Positions 7,623 to 18,784 of a DNA stretch of 35,346 bases are shown here, in pieces; position 1 is the stretch's first letter, and every line of letters begins with the position of its first letter. The stretch comes from Oceanospirillum sediminis. GTDB taxonomy: Bacteria > Pseudomonadota > Gammaproteobacteria > Pseudomonadales > Halomonadaceae. The notes beneath the pieces were generated by a model, which worked only from the letters and a program-made list of their open reading frames with translations, ran no database searches and was not told where the DNA came from. Both the position numbers and the translations under genes were made by a program. The stretch spans positions 1 to 35,346 of the forward strand of contig NZ_JACJFM010000049.1 of the NCBI RefSeq assembly GCF_014164585.1, written 5' to 3'.

Positions 7623-9005
7623 TTATTTCAGGTCACGCATCAGCAAAGCATATTCCAGCTCAGCTTCATTGACTGCATGATCCAGAGGTAATTTCACAAT
7701 ATGACCATTGCCCGGAGCAACATTGACCATCTCACCCTTACGGTTCTCCAGATTTTTCAGTTCAAAACGCAGATTACCACCCGGCATCATCAACTCCAGA
7801 GTATCACCGGTTTCAAAGCGATTTTTCACATCAATTTCCAGCATACCTGTCTGTTTGTCAAAGTTCAGTATTTCACCGACAAACTGCTGATTTACCCCAA
7901 TTGAGTTACCGGTTTCATAATTCTGATACTCATCATGGACATGACGACGATAGAAACCTTCGGTATAGCCACGGTGTGCCAGGTTCTCCAGAGTATCCAT
8001 CAGCTTCATATCAAACGGGCGGCCTGCAGCCGCATCATCAATCGCCTGACGATAAACCTGAGCAGTACGAGCGACATAATAGTGTGATTTGGTGCGTCCC
8101 TCGATCTTCAGAGAATGAATCCCCATCTTTGTAAGACGCTCAACATGCTGCACAGCTCGCAGATCTTTTGAGTTCATAATATAGGTGCCATGCTCATCTT
8201 CAAAAATGGGCATCAGCTCACCCGGCCGCGATGCTTCTTCAATAAGAGCAGATAAGCCCTGGCTCTGATCATCGTGATGCACAGCACCAGGAGAGGTCAG
8301 AGAAGCAGAATCCATAGAAGGGTCCCAGAGTCCTGCAGACTGATCAGCCTGAGATACAGGAATCAGGTCGCCAGTAGCATCCGTCTGGGTCTGAATAGTG
8401 TTGTAATTCCAGCGGCAGGCATTGGTGCAGGTTCCCTGATTAGGGTCACGGTGATTAAAATAGCCGGATAGCAGGCAACGCCCGGAGTATGCAATACACA
8501 AGGCACCATGTACGAAGGTTTCCAGCTCCAGTCCCGGACACTCATTACGTATCTCTTCAATCTCTTCCAGAGATAACTCACGAGACAGAATGATACGCTT
8601 CACGCCTTGCTGGTGCCAGAATTTAGCGGCAGCATAGTTCACCACATTAGACTGTACCGACAGGTGAACCACCTGATCTGGCCAGCGCTCACGCACCATC
8701 ATTATCAGCCCCGGATCTGACATAATCAGAGCATCAGGCTTCATATCGATGATGGGTTCCATATCTTTCATGTAAGTGCGGACTTTGGCATTATGAGGTG
8801 CAATATTACTTGCAACATAGAACTGCTTACCACGCTCATGGGCGTACTGAATCCCTTGCTCAAGATTAGCCAGCTTAAAATCATTATTACGTACACGCAG
8901 ACTATAACGGGGCTGACCGGCATACACCGCATCAGCGCCATAGGCAAACGCATAACGCATATTTTTAAAAGTACCCGCCGGGGATAAGAGTTCAGGTTTA
9001 AACAT
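7623..9005 (-). CDS. trhP: tRNA 5-hydroxyuridine-34 synthesis protein TrhP (peptidase U32 family, YegQ)
   Basis: The protein is a close full-length match in pattern to E. coli YegQ/TrhP (about 453 aa; here 460), which uses prephenate to hydroxylate U34 in several tRNAs. The U32 signature is intact at 162-180 (E-T-F-V-H-G-A-L-C-x4-G-R-C-L-x-S), and cysteines C170, C177, C193 and C197 are the expected iron-sulfur ligands. FEDEHGTYIMNSKDLRA and KIEGRTKS-YY are further family blocks. A variable stretch of about 40 residues (200-240) is rich in Asp, Ser and Gln. AGAGG precedes the ATG. It heads a same-strand run with the UbiA-type gene and is divergent from the lipoprotein gene. Confidence 0.92.
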   Translation of the reverse strand: MFKPELLSPAGTFKNMRYAFAYGADAVYAGQPRYSLRVRNNDFKLANLEQGIQYAHERGKQFYVASNIAPHNAKVRTYMKDMEPIIDMKPDALIMSDPGLIMMVRERWPDQVVHLSVQSNVVNYAAAKFWHQQGVKRIILSRELSLEEIEEIRNECPGLELETFVHGALCIAYSGRCLLSGYFNHRDPNQGTCTNACRWNYNTIQTQTDATGDLIPVSQADQSAGLWDPSMDSASLTSPGAVHHDDQSQGLSALIEEASRPGELMPIFEDEHGTYIMNSKDLRAVQHVERLTKMGIHSLKIEGRTKSHYYVARTAQVYRQAIDDAAAGRPFDMKLMDTLENLAHRGYTEGFYRRHVHDEYQNYETGNSIGVNQQFVGEILNFDKQTGMLEIDVKNRFETGDTLELMMPGGNLRFELKNLENRKGEMVNVAPGNGHIVKLPLDHAVNEAELEYALLMRDLK

Positions 9006-9088
9006 AACAACCTCTTCGGTGTCTGGTTGCAGGCCAGATTCACCCTATGAAGATAACGCGCACTGCACACGGAAAATTAAGAGCGGCG

Positions 9089-9094
9089 ATTCTA
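9089..9094 (-). promoter_or_regulatory. Candidate extended -10 element for trhP
   Basis: The minus strand reads TGG-TAGAAT, an extended -10, about 85 bases before the trhP start. No good -35 is seen at 17 bases. Confidence 0.3.
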
Positions 9095-9239
9095 CCATAG
9101 CAAGCACAAATCGAAAGAGTCCCGCTATCAAGTCATATCCATCACTGTAAAACAGACGCAAAAAAAACGTAACAGTTATGAAATATAAGTTTCTTATTCT
9201 GCTTTGTTAACGATATCAATAAATTAAAGGATTCAGGTA

Positions 9240-9818
9240 ATGAAACTGAACACCCTCTTTAAAGCGATGTTTGTCACTGGTGCTCTGGTCGGTGCAACAG
9301 CATGTTCTCAGATGCAGACTGCTGCAAATGATGCAAAAGAAGAAAAAGTACAACAGGTAACAGCACAGGTTTCCAGCCTGTATGAAGTTCATCATGAAGA
9401 TGGCCGTATGTACTTCTTCTATGACAAAGACAGCTATAAGCACTTCCTGCAGCATGGCGAAACACCATATGCATACAAGCGCATCGCTTCTGGTCCCAAG
9501 GGTGAAACTCTGGTCTTTGGTCTGACAGGCAAAGATAAGAAAAAGCGCTCTGATATCCCAAGCGTTGATATGTATGATGGTAAGCTGCAGCCAGAAATGT
9601 TCTACGGTGAAGCTCGGGTTGAAGGTCGCATCTATGTCTTCAGCACGCTGGAAGATATGAATGATGTACGTGCAGTCGGTGAAGCACCTTACCGCTTTAC
9701 TCAGATCGGTGCTGGTCCAGCTGGTGAAACCGTTGTTTATGTACTGAATAAGAGTAATAAGAAGAAGCGTCCAGATGCTCTGATTGCTGCGTTCAAAAAA
9801 GCTTACGGCCAAATGTAA
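9240..9818 (+). CDS. Putative lipoprotein with an internal duplication
   Basis: This 192-aa protein has a signal peptide with charged start, hydrophobic core and a lipobox-like G-A-T-A-C ending at Cys22, so it is probably lipidated and anchored facing the periplasm. The -3 residue is Ala instead of the usual Leu/Val, so lipidation is likely but not certain. The mature part holds two copies of a unit of about 58 residues, at 48-105 and 121-179. Both contain G-R-x-Y-x-F, then G-E-x-P-Y, then I-x-x-G-P-x-G-E-T and a closing K-K-K-R-x-D. I do not recognise a named family. AAAGGA precedes the start. It is monocistronic, divergent from trhP and followed by a terminator. Confidence 0.85.
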   Translation: MKLNTLFKAMFVTGALVGATACSQMQTAANDAKEEKVQQVTAQVSSLYEVHHEDGRMYFFYDKDSYKHFLQHGETPYAYKRIASGPKGETLVFGLTGKDKKKRSDIPSVDMYDGKLQPEMFYGEARVEGRIYVFSTLEDMNDVRAVGEAPYRFTQIGAGPAGETVVYVLNKSNKKKRPDALIAAFKKAYGQM

Positions 9819-9891
9819 GCCTTCTGATTCGGCAGCAAGAGATCCTGGCTAAGACTGAGCCTTAAGGCATCACTCAGGTTGCCAAACATGC

Positions 9892-9921
9892 AAAAAAGGT
9901 CAGCATCTGCTGGCCTTTTTT
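9892..9921 (+). terminator. Rho-independent terminator after the lipoprotein gene
   Basis: AAAAAAGG-T-CAGCA pairs with TGCTG-G-CCTTTTTT around a 2-base tip (one G-T pair inside the stem). The stem has A and T runs on both sides, so it can work in both directions. Confidence 0.8.
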
Positions 9922-9977
9922 ATCGCCTGTCACTGATCTTTTCCCAGAGAACATTTCTCCCCTGAATAACAGGCAAT

Positions 9978-10004
9978 AAAAAAGGCGATCCGAAGATCGC
10001 CTTT
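9978..10004 (-). terminator. Rho-independent terminator of the sdh-suc operon
   Basis: On the minus strand AAAGGCGATC, loop TTCG, GATCGCCTTT, then a run of six T residues. The C-UUCG-G tetraloop makes this a very stable terminator. It lies 27 bases past the sucD stop. Confidence 0.92.
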
Positions 10005-10031
10005 GTAGAGCCTACTTAAGCACAGGAAATA

Positions 10032-10907
10032 TTATTCCCAGCCAGTAACCTCACGCAGACCGTTACCGATCTCCGCCAGACTGCGAACAGTCTTAACACC
10101 AGCGTCTTCCAGTGCTGCAAACTTCTCATCTGCAGTACCTTTACCACCGGAGATAATCGCACCAGCATGACCCATACGCTTACCTGCAGGTGCAGTAACA
10201 CCAGCGATGTAAGACACAACAGGCTTAGTCACGTTAGCTTTGATATAAGCAGCCGCTTCTTCTTCAGCAGAACCACCGATCTCACCGATCATTACAATCG
10301 CTTCAGTCTGTGGATCATTTTCGAACATTTCCAGAATGTCGATGAAGTTAGAACCAGGAATCGGGTCACCACCGATACCAACACAAGTAGACTGACCGAA
10401 ACCAGCATCAGTAGTCTGCTTAACCGCTTCGTAAGTCAGGGTACCGGAACGGGATACGATACCAACTTTACCAGGCAGATGAATGTGACCAGGCATAATA
10501 CCGATCTTACATTCGCCTGGAGTGATAACACCCGGGCAGTTAGGACCGATCAGACGTACGTCCAGTTGGTCACAAACCACTTTACACTCCAGCATATCCA
10601 TAACAGGAATGTGCTCAGTGATACATACGATCAGCTTGATGCCTGCATTTGCAGCTTCCAGGATAGAATCCTTACAGAAGGCAGCCGGTACGTAGATAAC
10701 AGACGCTTCAGCACCTGTTGCTTCAACAGCTTCAGCAACAGTATTAAATACTGGCAGACCCAGGTGTTCAGTACCACCTTTACCTGGCGTTACACCACCA
10801 ACCATTTTGGTGCCGTAAGCAATTGCTTGCTCAGAGTGGAAGGTACCCTGACCACCAGTGAAACCCTGACAGATTACTTTGGTGTCTTTGTTAATCAGTA
10901 CGGACAT
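10032..10907 (-). CDS. sucD: Succinyl-CoA synthetase, alpha subunit
   Basis: The subunit binds CoA through an N-terminal Rossmann domain ([13 protein letters not shown]) and carries the phosphohistidine in G-H-A-G-A-I (His247, equivalent to E. coli His246). The [19 protein letters not shown] block and [10 protein letters not shown] are typical. At 291 aa it is full length. It starts 2 bases after the sucC stop, with GGAGGG overlapping the end of sucC, so the two subunits are translationally linked. It is the last gene of the nine-gene operon and works with SucC to convert succinyl-CoA to succinate with formation of ATP or GTP. Confidence 0.98.
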   Translation of the reverse strand: MSVLINKDTKVICQGFTGGQGTFHSEQAIAYGTKMVGGVTPGKGGTEHLGLPVFNTVAEAVEATGAEASVIYVPAAFCKDSILEAANAGIKLIVCITEHIPVMDMLECKVVCDQLDVRLIGPNCPGVITPGECKIGIMPGHIHLPGKVGIVSRSGTLTYEAVKQTTDAGFGQSTCVGIGGDPIPGSNFIDILEMFENDPQTEAIVMIGEIGGSAEEEAAAYIKANVTKPVVSYIAGVTAPAGKRMGHAGAIISGGKGTADEKFAALEDAGVKTVRSLAEIGNGLREVTGWE

Positions 10908-10909
10908 GA

Positions 10910-12076
10910 TTATTTACCCTCCGCTGCTTTAACTGCTTGCTGAGCTGCATCAGTCAAACTAGTAGCCGCAATGATATCCAGACCAGATTCAGCCAGACGC
11001 TGAGAACCCAGTTCTGCGTTGTTACCTTCCAGACGTACCACTACAGGTACGTTTACACCCACTTCTTTAACTGCGCCGATAATACCGTCTGCGATCAGGT
11101 CGCAGCGTACGATGCCACCAAAGATATTAACCAGAACAGCTTTAACTTTGCTGTCTTCCAGAATAATCTTGAACGCTTCAGTTACACGCTCTTTAGTCGC
11201 GCCACCACCAACGTCCAGGAAGTTAGCCGGGAAACCACCGTGCAGAGATACGATATCCATCGTACCCATTGCCAGGCCTGCACCGTTTACCATACAACCG
11301 ATGCTGCCATCCAGAGCTACGTAGTTCAGATCCCACTCAGCCGCACGCGCTTCACGCTCATCTTCCTGAGATGGATCGTGCATTTCCTGCAGATCCTTAT
11401 GACGGTATACCGAGTTACCATCGATCGCTACTTTAGCATCCAGACAGTGCAGGTTGCCTTCGTCAGTGATAACCAGAGGGTTAATTTCCAGCAATGCCAG
11501 ATCTTTTTCCTGGAACATTTTAGCCAGACCCATAAAGATCTGTACAAACTGTTTGATCTGAACACCTTCCAGACCCAGTTTGAATGCCAGCTCACGTCCC
11601 TGATATGGTTGCGCACCAGTCAGAGGATCGATGGTTGCTTTCAGAATTTTCTCTGGAGTTTCTTCAGCAACTTTCTCAATTTCCACACCACCTTCAGTCG
11701 ATGCCATGAAAACGATACGACGGCTTGAACGGTCAACAACTGCACCCAGATACAGCTCGTTAGCAATATCGGTACACGTTTCAACCAGAATCTTAGCAAC
11801 CGGCTGGCCATTTTCGTCAGTCTGATAAGTTACCAGGTTTTTACCCAACCAGTTAGCAGCAAACTCTTTTGCTTCATCTGCGCTGTCAACCAGCTTTACA
11901 CCACCAGCCTTACCACGGCCACCAGCGTGAACCTGTGCTTTAACAACCCACTTATCACCACCGATTTTTTCACATGCTGCTGCGGCGTCTTCCGGGGTAT
12001 CTACTGCAATACCCGTAGATACAGGCAGTCCGTATGAGGCAAAAAGCTGTTTGCCCTGATATTCATGAAGATTCAT
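10910..12076 (-). CDS. sucC: Succinyl-CoA synthetase, beta subunit
   Basis: This 388-aa ATP-grasp protein begins [19 protein letters not shown], as in E. coli SucC. The nucleotide-binding segment [16 protein letters not shown] and the metal-ligand LEINPLV block are present, and [14 protein letters not shown] lies near the C-terminus. It pairs with SucD. Unusually, the ATG has no clear Shine-Dalgarno sequence: the preceding bases are an A-run then TGGCTTAGCAGT. A 115-base gap with a hairpin separates it from lpd, the gene upstream in the transcript. In many relatives lpd sits exactly here, so the order sucAB-lpd-sucCD is normal. Confidence 0.98.
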   Translation of the reverse strand: MNLHEYQGKQLFASYGLPVSTGIAVDTPEDAAAACEKIGGDKWVVKAQVHAGGRGKAGGVKLVDSADEAKEFAANWLGKNLVTYQTDENGQPVAKILVETCTDIANELYLGAVVDRSSRRIVFMASTEGGVEIEKVAEETPEKILKATIDPLTGAQPYQGRELAFKLGLEGVQIKQFVQIFMGLAKMFQEKDLALLEINPLVITDEGNLHCLDAKVAIDGNSVYRHKDLQEMHDPSQEDEREARAAEWDLNYVALDGSIGCMVNGAGLAMGTMDIVSLHGGFPANFLDVGGGATKERVTEAFKIILEDSKVKAVLVNIFGGIVRCDLIADGIIGAVKEVGVNVPVVVRLEGNNAELGSQRLAESGLDIIAATSLTDAAQQAVKAAEGK

Positions 12077-12112
12077 ACTGCTAAGCCATTTTTTTTGTGC
12101 ACTAACACTATT

Positions 12113-12141
12113 GGCGGCACCCCTTGGGGTCAGGTACCGCC
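12113..12141 (-). other. Intercistronic hairpin between lpd and sucC
   Basis: GGCGG (12113-12117) pairs with CCGCC (12137-12141), and an inner ACCCC / GGGGT stem (12119-12130) closes on TT; a 6-base asymmetric bulge separates them. No T-tract follows on the minus strand, so it looks like an mRNA processing or stability element, not a terminator. Confidence 0.5.
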
Positions 12142-12191
12142 CCCTGCTACGGTTGCCCGTAATTTTCTAATTTCTTTTCGCTTAAACGATC

Positions 12192-13652
<1,461 letters not shown>

Positions 13653-13674
13653 TCATTAGTGATAAACGCTGTTC

Positions 13675-14889
13675 TTAAACTTCCAGCAGGATACGCGCCG
13701 GATCTTCAAGCAGCTCCTTGATGGTAACCAGGAACTGTACAGCATCTTTACCATCGATCATACGGTGATCATAGGACAGAGCCAGATACATCATTGGACG
13801 AATCTCAACCTGACCATTAATTGCCATTGGACGCTCCTGGATCTTGTGCATACCCAGAATAGCAGTCTGAGGTGGATTCAGAATTGGGGTTGACATCAGA
13901 GAACCGAAAACACCACCATTTGTGATAGTAAATGTACCGCCAGTCATATCTTCAATACCCAGCTTACCTTCACGACCACGCTTAGCAAAATCACCGATGG
14001 TGGATTCTACATCAGCCAGGCTCATGGTGTCAGTATCACGCAGAATTGGCACAACCAGACCACGCTCTGTAGATACCGCTACACCGATGTCGTAATAGCC
14101 ATGATAAACGATATCAGTACCATCGATCGATGCATTTACATCAGGGAAACGCTTCAGTGCTTCTGCTGCCGCTTTCACAAAGAATGACATGAAGCCCAGG
14201 CGTACGCCGTTGTGCTTCTTCTCGAACATATCTTTGTACTTCTTACGCAGCTCCATGACTGGTTTCATGTCCACTTCGTTGTAAGTGGTCAGCATCGCCG
14301 CGGTTTGCTGGGCATCAACCAGACGTTTAGCAATGGTCTGGCGCATACGGCTCATAGGTACACGCTTCTCAACACGCTCCCCAGCTTCTACATTAACCTG
14401 AGGGGCTGCAGGCGCTGCTGCAGAGGCTGCTGCCGCTTTAGCTGTACCCGCATCAACCGCTTTCATTACGTCTTCTTTTGTGACACGGCCGCCTTTGCCA
14501 GTGCCATTCAGCTTAGCAATATCCAGATTATTTTCCTGCGCCAGCTTACGGGCAGCAGGACTCAGGATCTTATCACCTACCTGTACAGTTTCTTCTTCAG
14601 CAGAAGCACTCTCTTCAACCGTCTGAGCAGGAGTAGCAGCACTGGCCACCGCGCCTTCTTCGAAGATAGCAATCACTTCATCACTCAGAACAGTCTCATC
14701 TACATTTTTGATGATCTCTTTAATGACACCATCAGCCTGAGCAAGTACTTCAAGAACGACTTTATCAGTTTCGATATCAACCAGCAGTTCATCACGAGCA
14801 ACCGCTTCACCAGGTTGCTTGTGCCAGGTTGCGATAGTGCCGTCTGCAACGGACTCTGGAAAGACGGGTGCTTTAATTTCAGTAGCCAT
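13675..14889 (-). CDS. sucB: Dihydrolipoyllysine succinyltransferase (E2 of the 2-oxoglutarate dehydrogenase complex)
   Basis: Domains in order: an N-terminal lipoyl domain with the lipoylated lysine in D-I-E-T-D-K43-V-V-L-E-V; a linker; an E3/E1-binding domain (about 107-140, [14 protein letters not shown]...GGRVTKEDV); an Ala/Pro linker; and the catalytic domain ending with S-Y-D-H-R-M-I-D-G. The single lipoyl domain and 404-aa length match E. coli SucB. I chose the ATG at 14889 ([10 protein letters not shown]), which has AAGGAC upstream; an in-frame TTG at 14931 would add 14 unrelated residues. It forms the complex core with SucA and Lpd. The 93-base gap from sucA holds a perfect hairpin. 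Confidence 0.97.
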   Translation of the reverse strand: MATEIKAPVFPESVADGTIATWHKQPGEAVARDELLVDIETDKVVLEVLAQADGVIKEIIKNVDETVLSDEVIAIFEEGAVASAATPAQTVEESASAEEETVQVGDKILSPAARKLAQENNLDIAKLNGTGKGGRVTKEDVMKAVDAGTAKAAAASAAAPAAPQVNVEAGERVEKRVPMSRMRQTIAKRLVDAQQTAAMLTTYNEVDMKPVMELRKKYKDMFEKKHNGVRLGFMSFFVKAAAEALKRFPDVNASIDGTDIVYHGYYDIGVAVSTERGLVVPILRDTDTMSLADVESTIGDFAKRGREGKLGIEDMTGGTFTITNGGVFGSLMSTPILNPPQTAILGMHKIQERPMAINGQVEIRPMMYLALSYDHRMIDGKDAVQFLVTIKELLEDPARILLEV

Positions 14890-14939
14890 GTTCGGTCCTT
14901 TACTGGGTTGTTCTTTTGTTTGCACAAACAAAATCTGTT

Positions 14940-14964
14940 GCGCTCTTCTCTTAGTGAAGAGCGC
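14940..14964 (-). other. Intercistronic hairpin between sucA and sucB
   Basis: GCGCTCTTC (14940-14948) and GAAGAGCGC (14956-14964) form a perfect 9-bp stem with a 7-base loop just after the sucA stop. There is no T-tract. It probably protects the sucA 3' end or marks a processing site. Confidence 0.6.
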
Positions 14965-14982
14965 TTAATATGATCAATTTAA

Positions 14983-17826
14983 TTAGCTGTTAAATGCGTC
15001 GGAAACCAGTCGCGCCTGCTGCTCAGCATGAACCGAGGTATAACCACAGGCCGGTGCAGCAGATGCATCACGGCCCGCAAATTTCAGTTCATAACCCAGT
15101 CCATGACGATAGCGATTCATCACCTGACGCATATGATGCTGACTGCTGTACCAGGCGCCCTGATTCAGGGGTTCATCCTGACACCATGCTACTGACTCCA
15201 GCGCTGGATACTGCGCTACAATCTCATCCAGGTAGGATTCTGGGAACGGATACAACTGCTCAATACGAATAATAGCCGTATCAGTACGCTCATTTTCCTT
15301 ACGGTAGTTAGCCAGATCGTAATAAACCTTGCCGGTCGTCAGAATAAGACGTTTAACCTGAGATTTATCAATTGTGCTATCCACCTCATCAATGATGGTC
15401 TGGAAAGTACCACTGGCCAGCTCTTCCATAGTTGAAGTTGCATCTTTATGACGCAGCAAACTCTTAGGAGACATCACCACCAGAGGTTTACGCAGCGGTC
15501 GTACCGCCTGACGGCGCAACATATGATATACCTGAGCAGGTGTTGTCGGTACAACCACCTGGATATTATGCTCAGCACACGACTGTAAATAACGCTCCAG
15601 ACGTGCAGAAGAGTGCTCGGGCCCCTGGCCTTCATAACCGTGAGGCAGCAGCATTGTCAGGCCACACAAACGCCCCCACTTGTGCTCACCACTGGTAATA
15701 AATTGATCAATTACAACCTGAGCACCATTCGCAAAATCACCAAACTGGGCTTCCCAGATTACCAGAGCACCAGGCGTCGTAGTCGCATAACCATATTCAA
15801 ATGCCAGTACCGCTTCTTCCGACAGGTAAGAATCGTGAATGGTCATTGAAGGCTGATCATCAGACAGATTCTGTAAAGGAACATAAACACTGGCATCCGT
15901 CTGGCTGTGGATCACAGCATGACGGTGTGAGAAAGTACCACGCCCCACATCCTGACCGGTGATACGAATCGGATGTTTCTCATCAAGGATGGTCGCATAC
16001 GCCAGTGTTTCTGCGAAGCCCCAGTTAACCGGCATCGCACCCACTGCCATTTTACGGCGGTCTTCATAAATTTTGCCGACCTGGCGCTGCAGTTTAACGC
16101 CATCAGGAATATCACACAGCTTAGTTGCCAGGCTCTGCAGGTGAGTAAACTCGAGAGACGTATCATACTCGGATGTCCACTCGTGCCCCAGATAAGGCGT
16201 CCAGTCAACAAACAGTTCTTTGTTTGGCTCTTTAACCAGACTTTTAGCTACGTGACGTCCATCACCCAGTGCAGAACGATAATCTTCCATCAGATCTTTA
16301 TCTTCTGCTTCAGTCAGCACACCCTCTGCGACCAGACGCTTAGCATAGATGTTACGGGTGGTTGGCTGCTTAGCGATCTGTTGGTACATCAGTGGCTGTG
16401 TACCGGATGGTTCATCCGCTTCGTTATGGCCACGACGACGGTAACATACCAGATCAATCACCACATCGCGCTTAAACTGCTGACGATAGTCTGCTGCCAC
16501 CTGAGCGGCATGAATCACCGCTTCAGGATCATCACCATTAACGTGAATGATCGGCGCCTGAACCATTTTAGCCACATCAGTACAGTATTCCGTAGAACGA
16601 GTGTCTTCCGGCTTGCTGGTGGTGAAACCAACCTGGTTATTGATCACGATATGGATGGTACCGCCGGTCTTATAAGCACGGGTCTGGGACATCTGGAATG
16701 TCTCCATCACCACACCCTGACCTGCAAACGCAGAGTCACCATGTACCACGATAGGCATAACCATATCACCCTCAAAATCGTCACGACGATCCTGACGGGC
16801 ACGAACGGAGCCTTCAACTACCGGAGAAACAATTTCCAGGTGAGACGGGTTAAAAGCCAGTGCAAGGTGAACCTCACCGCCAGTGGTCATCACGTTGGAT
16901 GAGAATCCCTGGTGATATTTAACGTCGCCTGAACCATCATGCATGAGTTTTTTACCTTCAAACTCATCAAACAGTTCCGCAGGGTTTTTACCCAGAATAT
17001 TTACCAGCAGGTTCAGACGGCCACGGTGAGCCATGCCAATAACCACTTCCTTAACGCCAAAGGAACCTGAGCGCTGAATCAGCTCATCAACCATTGGAAT
17101 AAAGGATTCACCACCTTCCAGACCAAAACGCTTGGTGCCCGGATAGCGGGATGCCAGATAGTTTTCCATACCTTCCGCAGCGGTCAGACGCTCCAGAATA
17201 TGCTTTTTAGCCTCTGCACCGAATGCAGGTGCAGAACGCACGCTTTCAAAACGCTGTTGCAGCCAGCGTTTTTCTTCTGTGTTCACAATATGCATGAACT
17301 CAGCGCCGGTTGTCGTGCAGTAAGTTTTTTCCAGCGCTTCAATAATTTCACGCAGAGGGGCTTCATCTTTACCAATAAACAGTGAGCCAGTCTGGAAAGT
17401 GGTATCCAGATCGGCTGCTGTCAGCTGATGGTAGGCCAGCTCTAAATCCGCAACAGGTTCACGCTGCATCAGACCCAGTGGATCAATATTCGCTTTCTGA
17501 TGACCACGGAAACGGTAAGCGTTGATCAGCTGCAGTACACGAACCTGTTTTTTCTCATGTTCAGTACTAACAGAACTTGCACCAGCTGGAGCAGCTTTAT
17601 GCTTATTCTTTGCTAACAAATCAAAGTGTTCACGGATGGGTGTGAGGGGGATATCGGTAGAACCGGTGCCTTCAGTTCTGGGAAGCTTGTCGAAGTAGTT
17701 CCTCCACTCTTCAGGAATTGCGTTCGGATCAAGCAGATACTGCTCATAAAGCCCTTCAACGTAGGACACATTGCCCCCGTAGACGTGGGAAGAGCTCCAC
17801 ATCAACTCCATTATGCCTTCTTGCAT
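14983..17826 (-). CDS. sucA: 2-oxoglutarate dehydrogenase E1 component
   Basis: This thiamine-diphosphate enzyme decarboxylates 2-oxoglutarate and passes the succinyl group to SucB. At 947 aa it is close to the E. coli length (933). The N-terminus (SYVEGLYEQYLLDPNAIPEEWRNYF) matches the E1o-specific region that contacts the E2 core. HGDSAFAGQGVVMET, IVINNQVGFTTS and GQDVGRGTFSHRHAV are typical conserved blocks. I kept the ATG at 17826 because AGGGTG is well spaced; an alternative ATG at 17811 (MELMWSSS) has only AAGG close by. The 235-base gap from sdhB contains inverted repeats and may hold an internal promoter. Confidence 0.97.
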   Translation of the reverse strand: MQEGIMELMWSSSHVYGGNVSYVEGLYEQYLLDPNAIPEEWRNYFDKLPRTEGTGSTDIPLTPIREHFDLLAKNKHKAAPAGASSVSTEHEKKQVRVLQLINAYRFRGHQKANIDPLGLMQREPVADLELAYHQLTAADLDTTFQTGSLFIGKDEAPLREIIEALEKTYCTTTGAEFMHIVNTEEKRWLQQRFESVRSAPAFGAEAKKHILERLTAAEGMENYLASRYPGTKRFGLEGGESFIPMVDELIQRSGSFGVKEVVIGMAHRGRLNLLVNILGKNPAELFDEFEGKKLMHDGSGDVKYHQGFSSNVMTTGGEVHLALAFNPSHLEIVSPVVEGSVRARQDRRDDFEGDMVMPIVVHGDSAFAGQGVVMETFQMSQTRAYKTGGTIHIVINNQVGFTTSKPEDTRSTEYCTDVAKMVQAPIIHVNGDDPEAVIHAAQVAADYRQQFKRDVVIDLVCYRRRGHNEADEPSGTQPLMYQQIAKQPTTRNIYAKRLVAEGVLTEAEDKDLMEDYRSALGDGRHVAKSLVKEPNKELFVDWTPYLGHEWTSEYDTSLEFTHLQSLATKLCDIPDGVKLQRQVGKIYEDRRKMAVGAMPVNWGFAETLAYATILDEKHPIRITGQDVGRGTFSHRHAVIHSQTDASVYVPLQNLSDDQPSMTIHDSYLSEEAVLAFEYGYATTTPGALVIWEAQFGDFANGAQVVIDQFITSGEHKWGRLCGLTMLLPHGYEGQGPEHSSARLERYLQSCAEHNIQVVVPTTPAQVYHMLRRQAVRPLRKPLVVMSPKSLLRHKDATSTMEELASGTFQTIIDEVDSTIDKSQVKRLILTTGKVYYDLANYRKENERTDTAIIRIEQLYPFPESYLDEIVAQYPALESVAWCQDEPLNQGAWYSSQHHMRQVMNRYRHGLGYELKFAGRDASAAPACGYTSVHAEQQARLVSDAFNS

Positions 17827-18061
17827 TCTTAGTCACCCTGCACGAGGAACTGTAATCCGCAGTGACCGCAGAGTCTGTTTCCGGTCAAAAAAAGGTAGCG
17901 TGCCTTACCTTCTGCAGATCAGGGCCAGGCCCCATTCCCCAAGTCATTTTTTACGTTTGCTGCAATCCGCACCTTTTGAGCGCAGACTGCAGCGACCACA
18001 GGTGTTTACCCGGAGGTAAACACAATAGAGTTATTATTGTATTGATGATCTGCGGTAAACA
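17827..18061 (-). other. sdhB-sucA intergenic region
   Basis: No gene is seen. The region holds a perfect hairpin at 18002-18023, an imperfect pair TGACCG/CGGTCA (17863-17868 and 17882-17887) and a GCTGCA...TGCAGC pair near 17960-17993. In E. coli the corresponding region holds a sucA promoter and RNA processing sites, so a regulatory or processing role is a fair inference. I could not identify a convincing promoter. Confidence 0.5.
18002..18023 (-). other. Intercistronic hairpin after sdhB
   Basis: GTGTTTACC (18002-18010) and GGTAAACAC (18015-18023) make a perfect 9-bp stem with a 4-base loop. A third copy, GGTAAACAC (18054-18062), ends at the sdhB stop codon and could pair with the same arm. 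Confidence 0.6.
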
Positions 18062-18766
18062 CTAGGTTGCATTACGCAACAGCATGTCACGAATATGACC
18101 GATAGCCTTAGTCGGATTCAGTCCCTTCGGACATACGTTCACACAGTTCATAATACCGCGGCAACGGAATACACTGAACGGATCGTCCAGCTCAGACAGT
18201 CGCTCACGAGTCTGGGTATCACGGCTATCCACCAGGAAGCGGTAAGCCTGCAACAGGCCAGAAGGCCCAACAAACTTATCCGGATTCCACCAGAACGACG
18301 GACAAGAAGTAGAACAACAAGCACATAGAATACACTCGTATAGTCCATCCAGCTTGTCACGATCCTCCGGAGCCTGCAGACGCTCAATAGCAGGTGCCGG
18401 AGTATCATTCAGCAGATACGGCTTGATACGTTCATATTGCTTATAGAACAGAGACATATCAACAACCAGGTCACGAATAACCGGTAACCCAGGAAGAGGA
18501 CGAATAACCAGCGTATCTTCAGTAACCACTTCGGACAGCGCGGTAATACACGCCAGGCCATTCTTACCATTCATGTTCATACCGTCAGAGCCGCATACAC
18601 CCTCACGGCAAGAACGACGATAGGCAAACGTATTATCCTGCTCTTTAACCAGATGCAGTACATCCAGCACCATCAGGTCAGCGCCTTTGGTATCTACACG
18701 GAATTCCTGCATGTACGGAGCAGAATCTTTTTCCGGATTGTAGCGATATACACTAACGACCAGCAT
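18062..18766 (-). CDS. sdhB: Succinate dehydrogenase iron-sulfur subunit
   Basis: This 234-aa subunit carries three iron-sulfur centres. Ligands for the [2Fe-2S] centre are in C-R-E-G-V-C-G-S-D-G-M...L-A-C, for the [4Fe-4S] centre in C-I-L-C-A-C-C-S-T-S-C-P, and for the [3Fe-4S] centre in C-R-G-I-M-N-C-V-N-V-C-P-K-G-L-N-P. It passes electrons from the SdhA flavin to ubiquinone at the SdhCD membrane anchor. GGGAG precedes the ATG in the 18-base gap after sdhA. It is the fourth gene of the operon. Confidence 0.98.
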   Translation of the reverse strand: MLVVSVYRYNPEKDSAPYMQEFRVDTKGADLMVLDVLHLVKEQDNTFAYRRSCREGVCGSDGMNMNGKNGLACITALSEVVTEDTLVIRPLPGLPVIRDLVVDMSLFYKQYERIKPYLLNDTPAPAIERLQAPEDRDKLDGLYECILCACCSTSCPSFWWNPDKFVGPSGLLQAYRFLVDSRDTQTRERLSELDDPFSVFRCRGIMNCVNVCPKGLNPTKAIGHIRDMLLRNAT

Positions 18767-18784
18767 TTGGCTTACTCCCGTAAA

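Noticed and set aside
15973-16902. 309-codon plus-strand frame opposite sucA
   Set aside because: Shadow of sucA with no recognisable domain.
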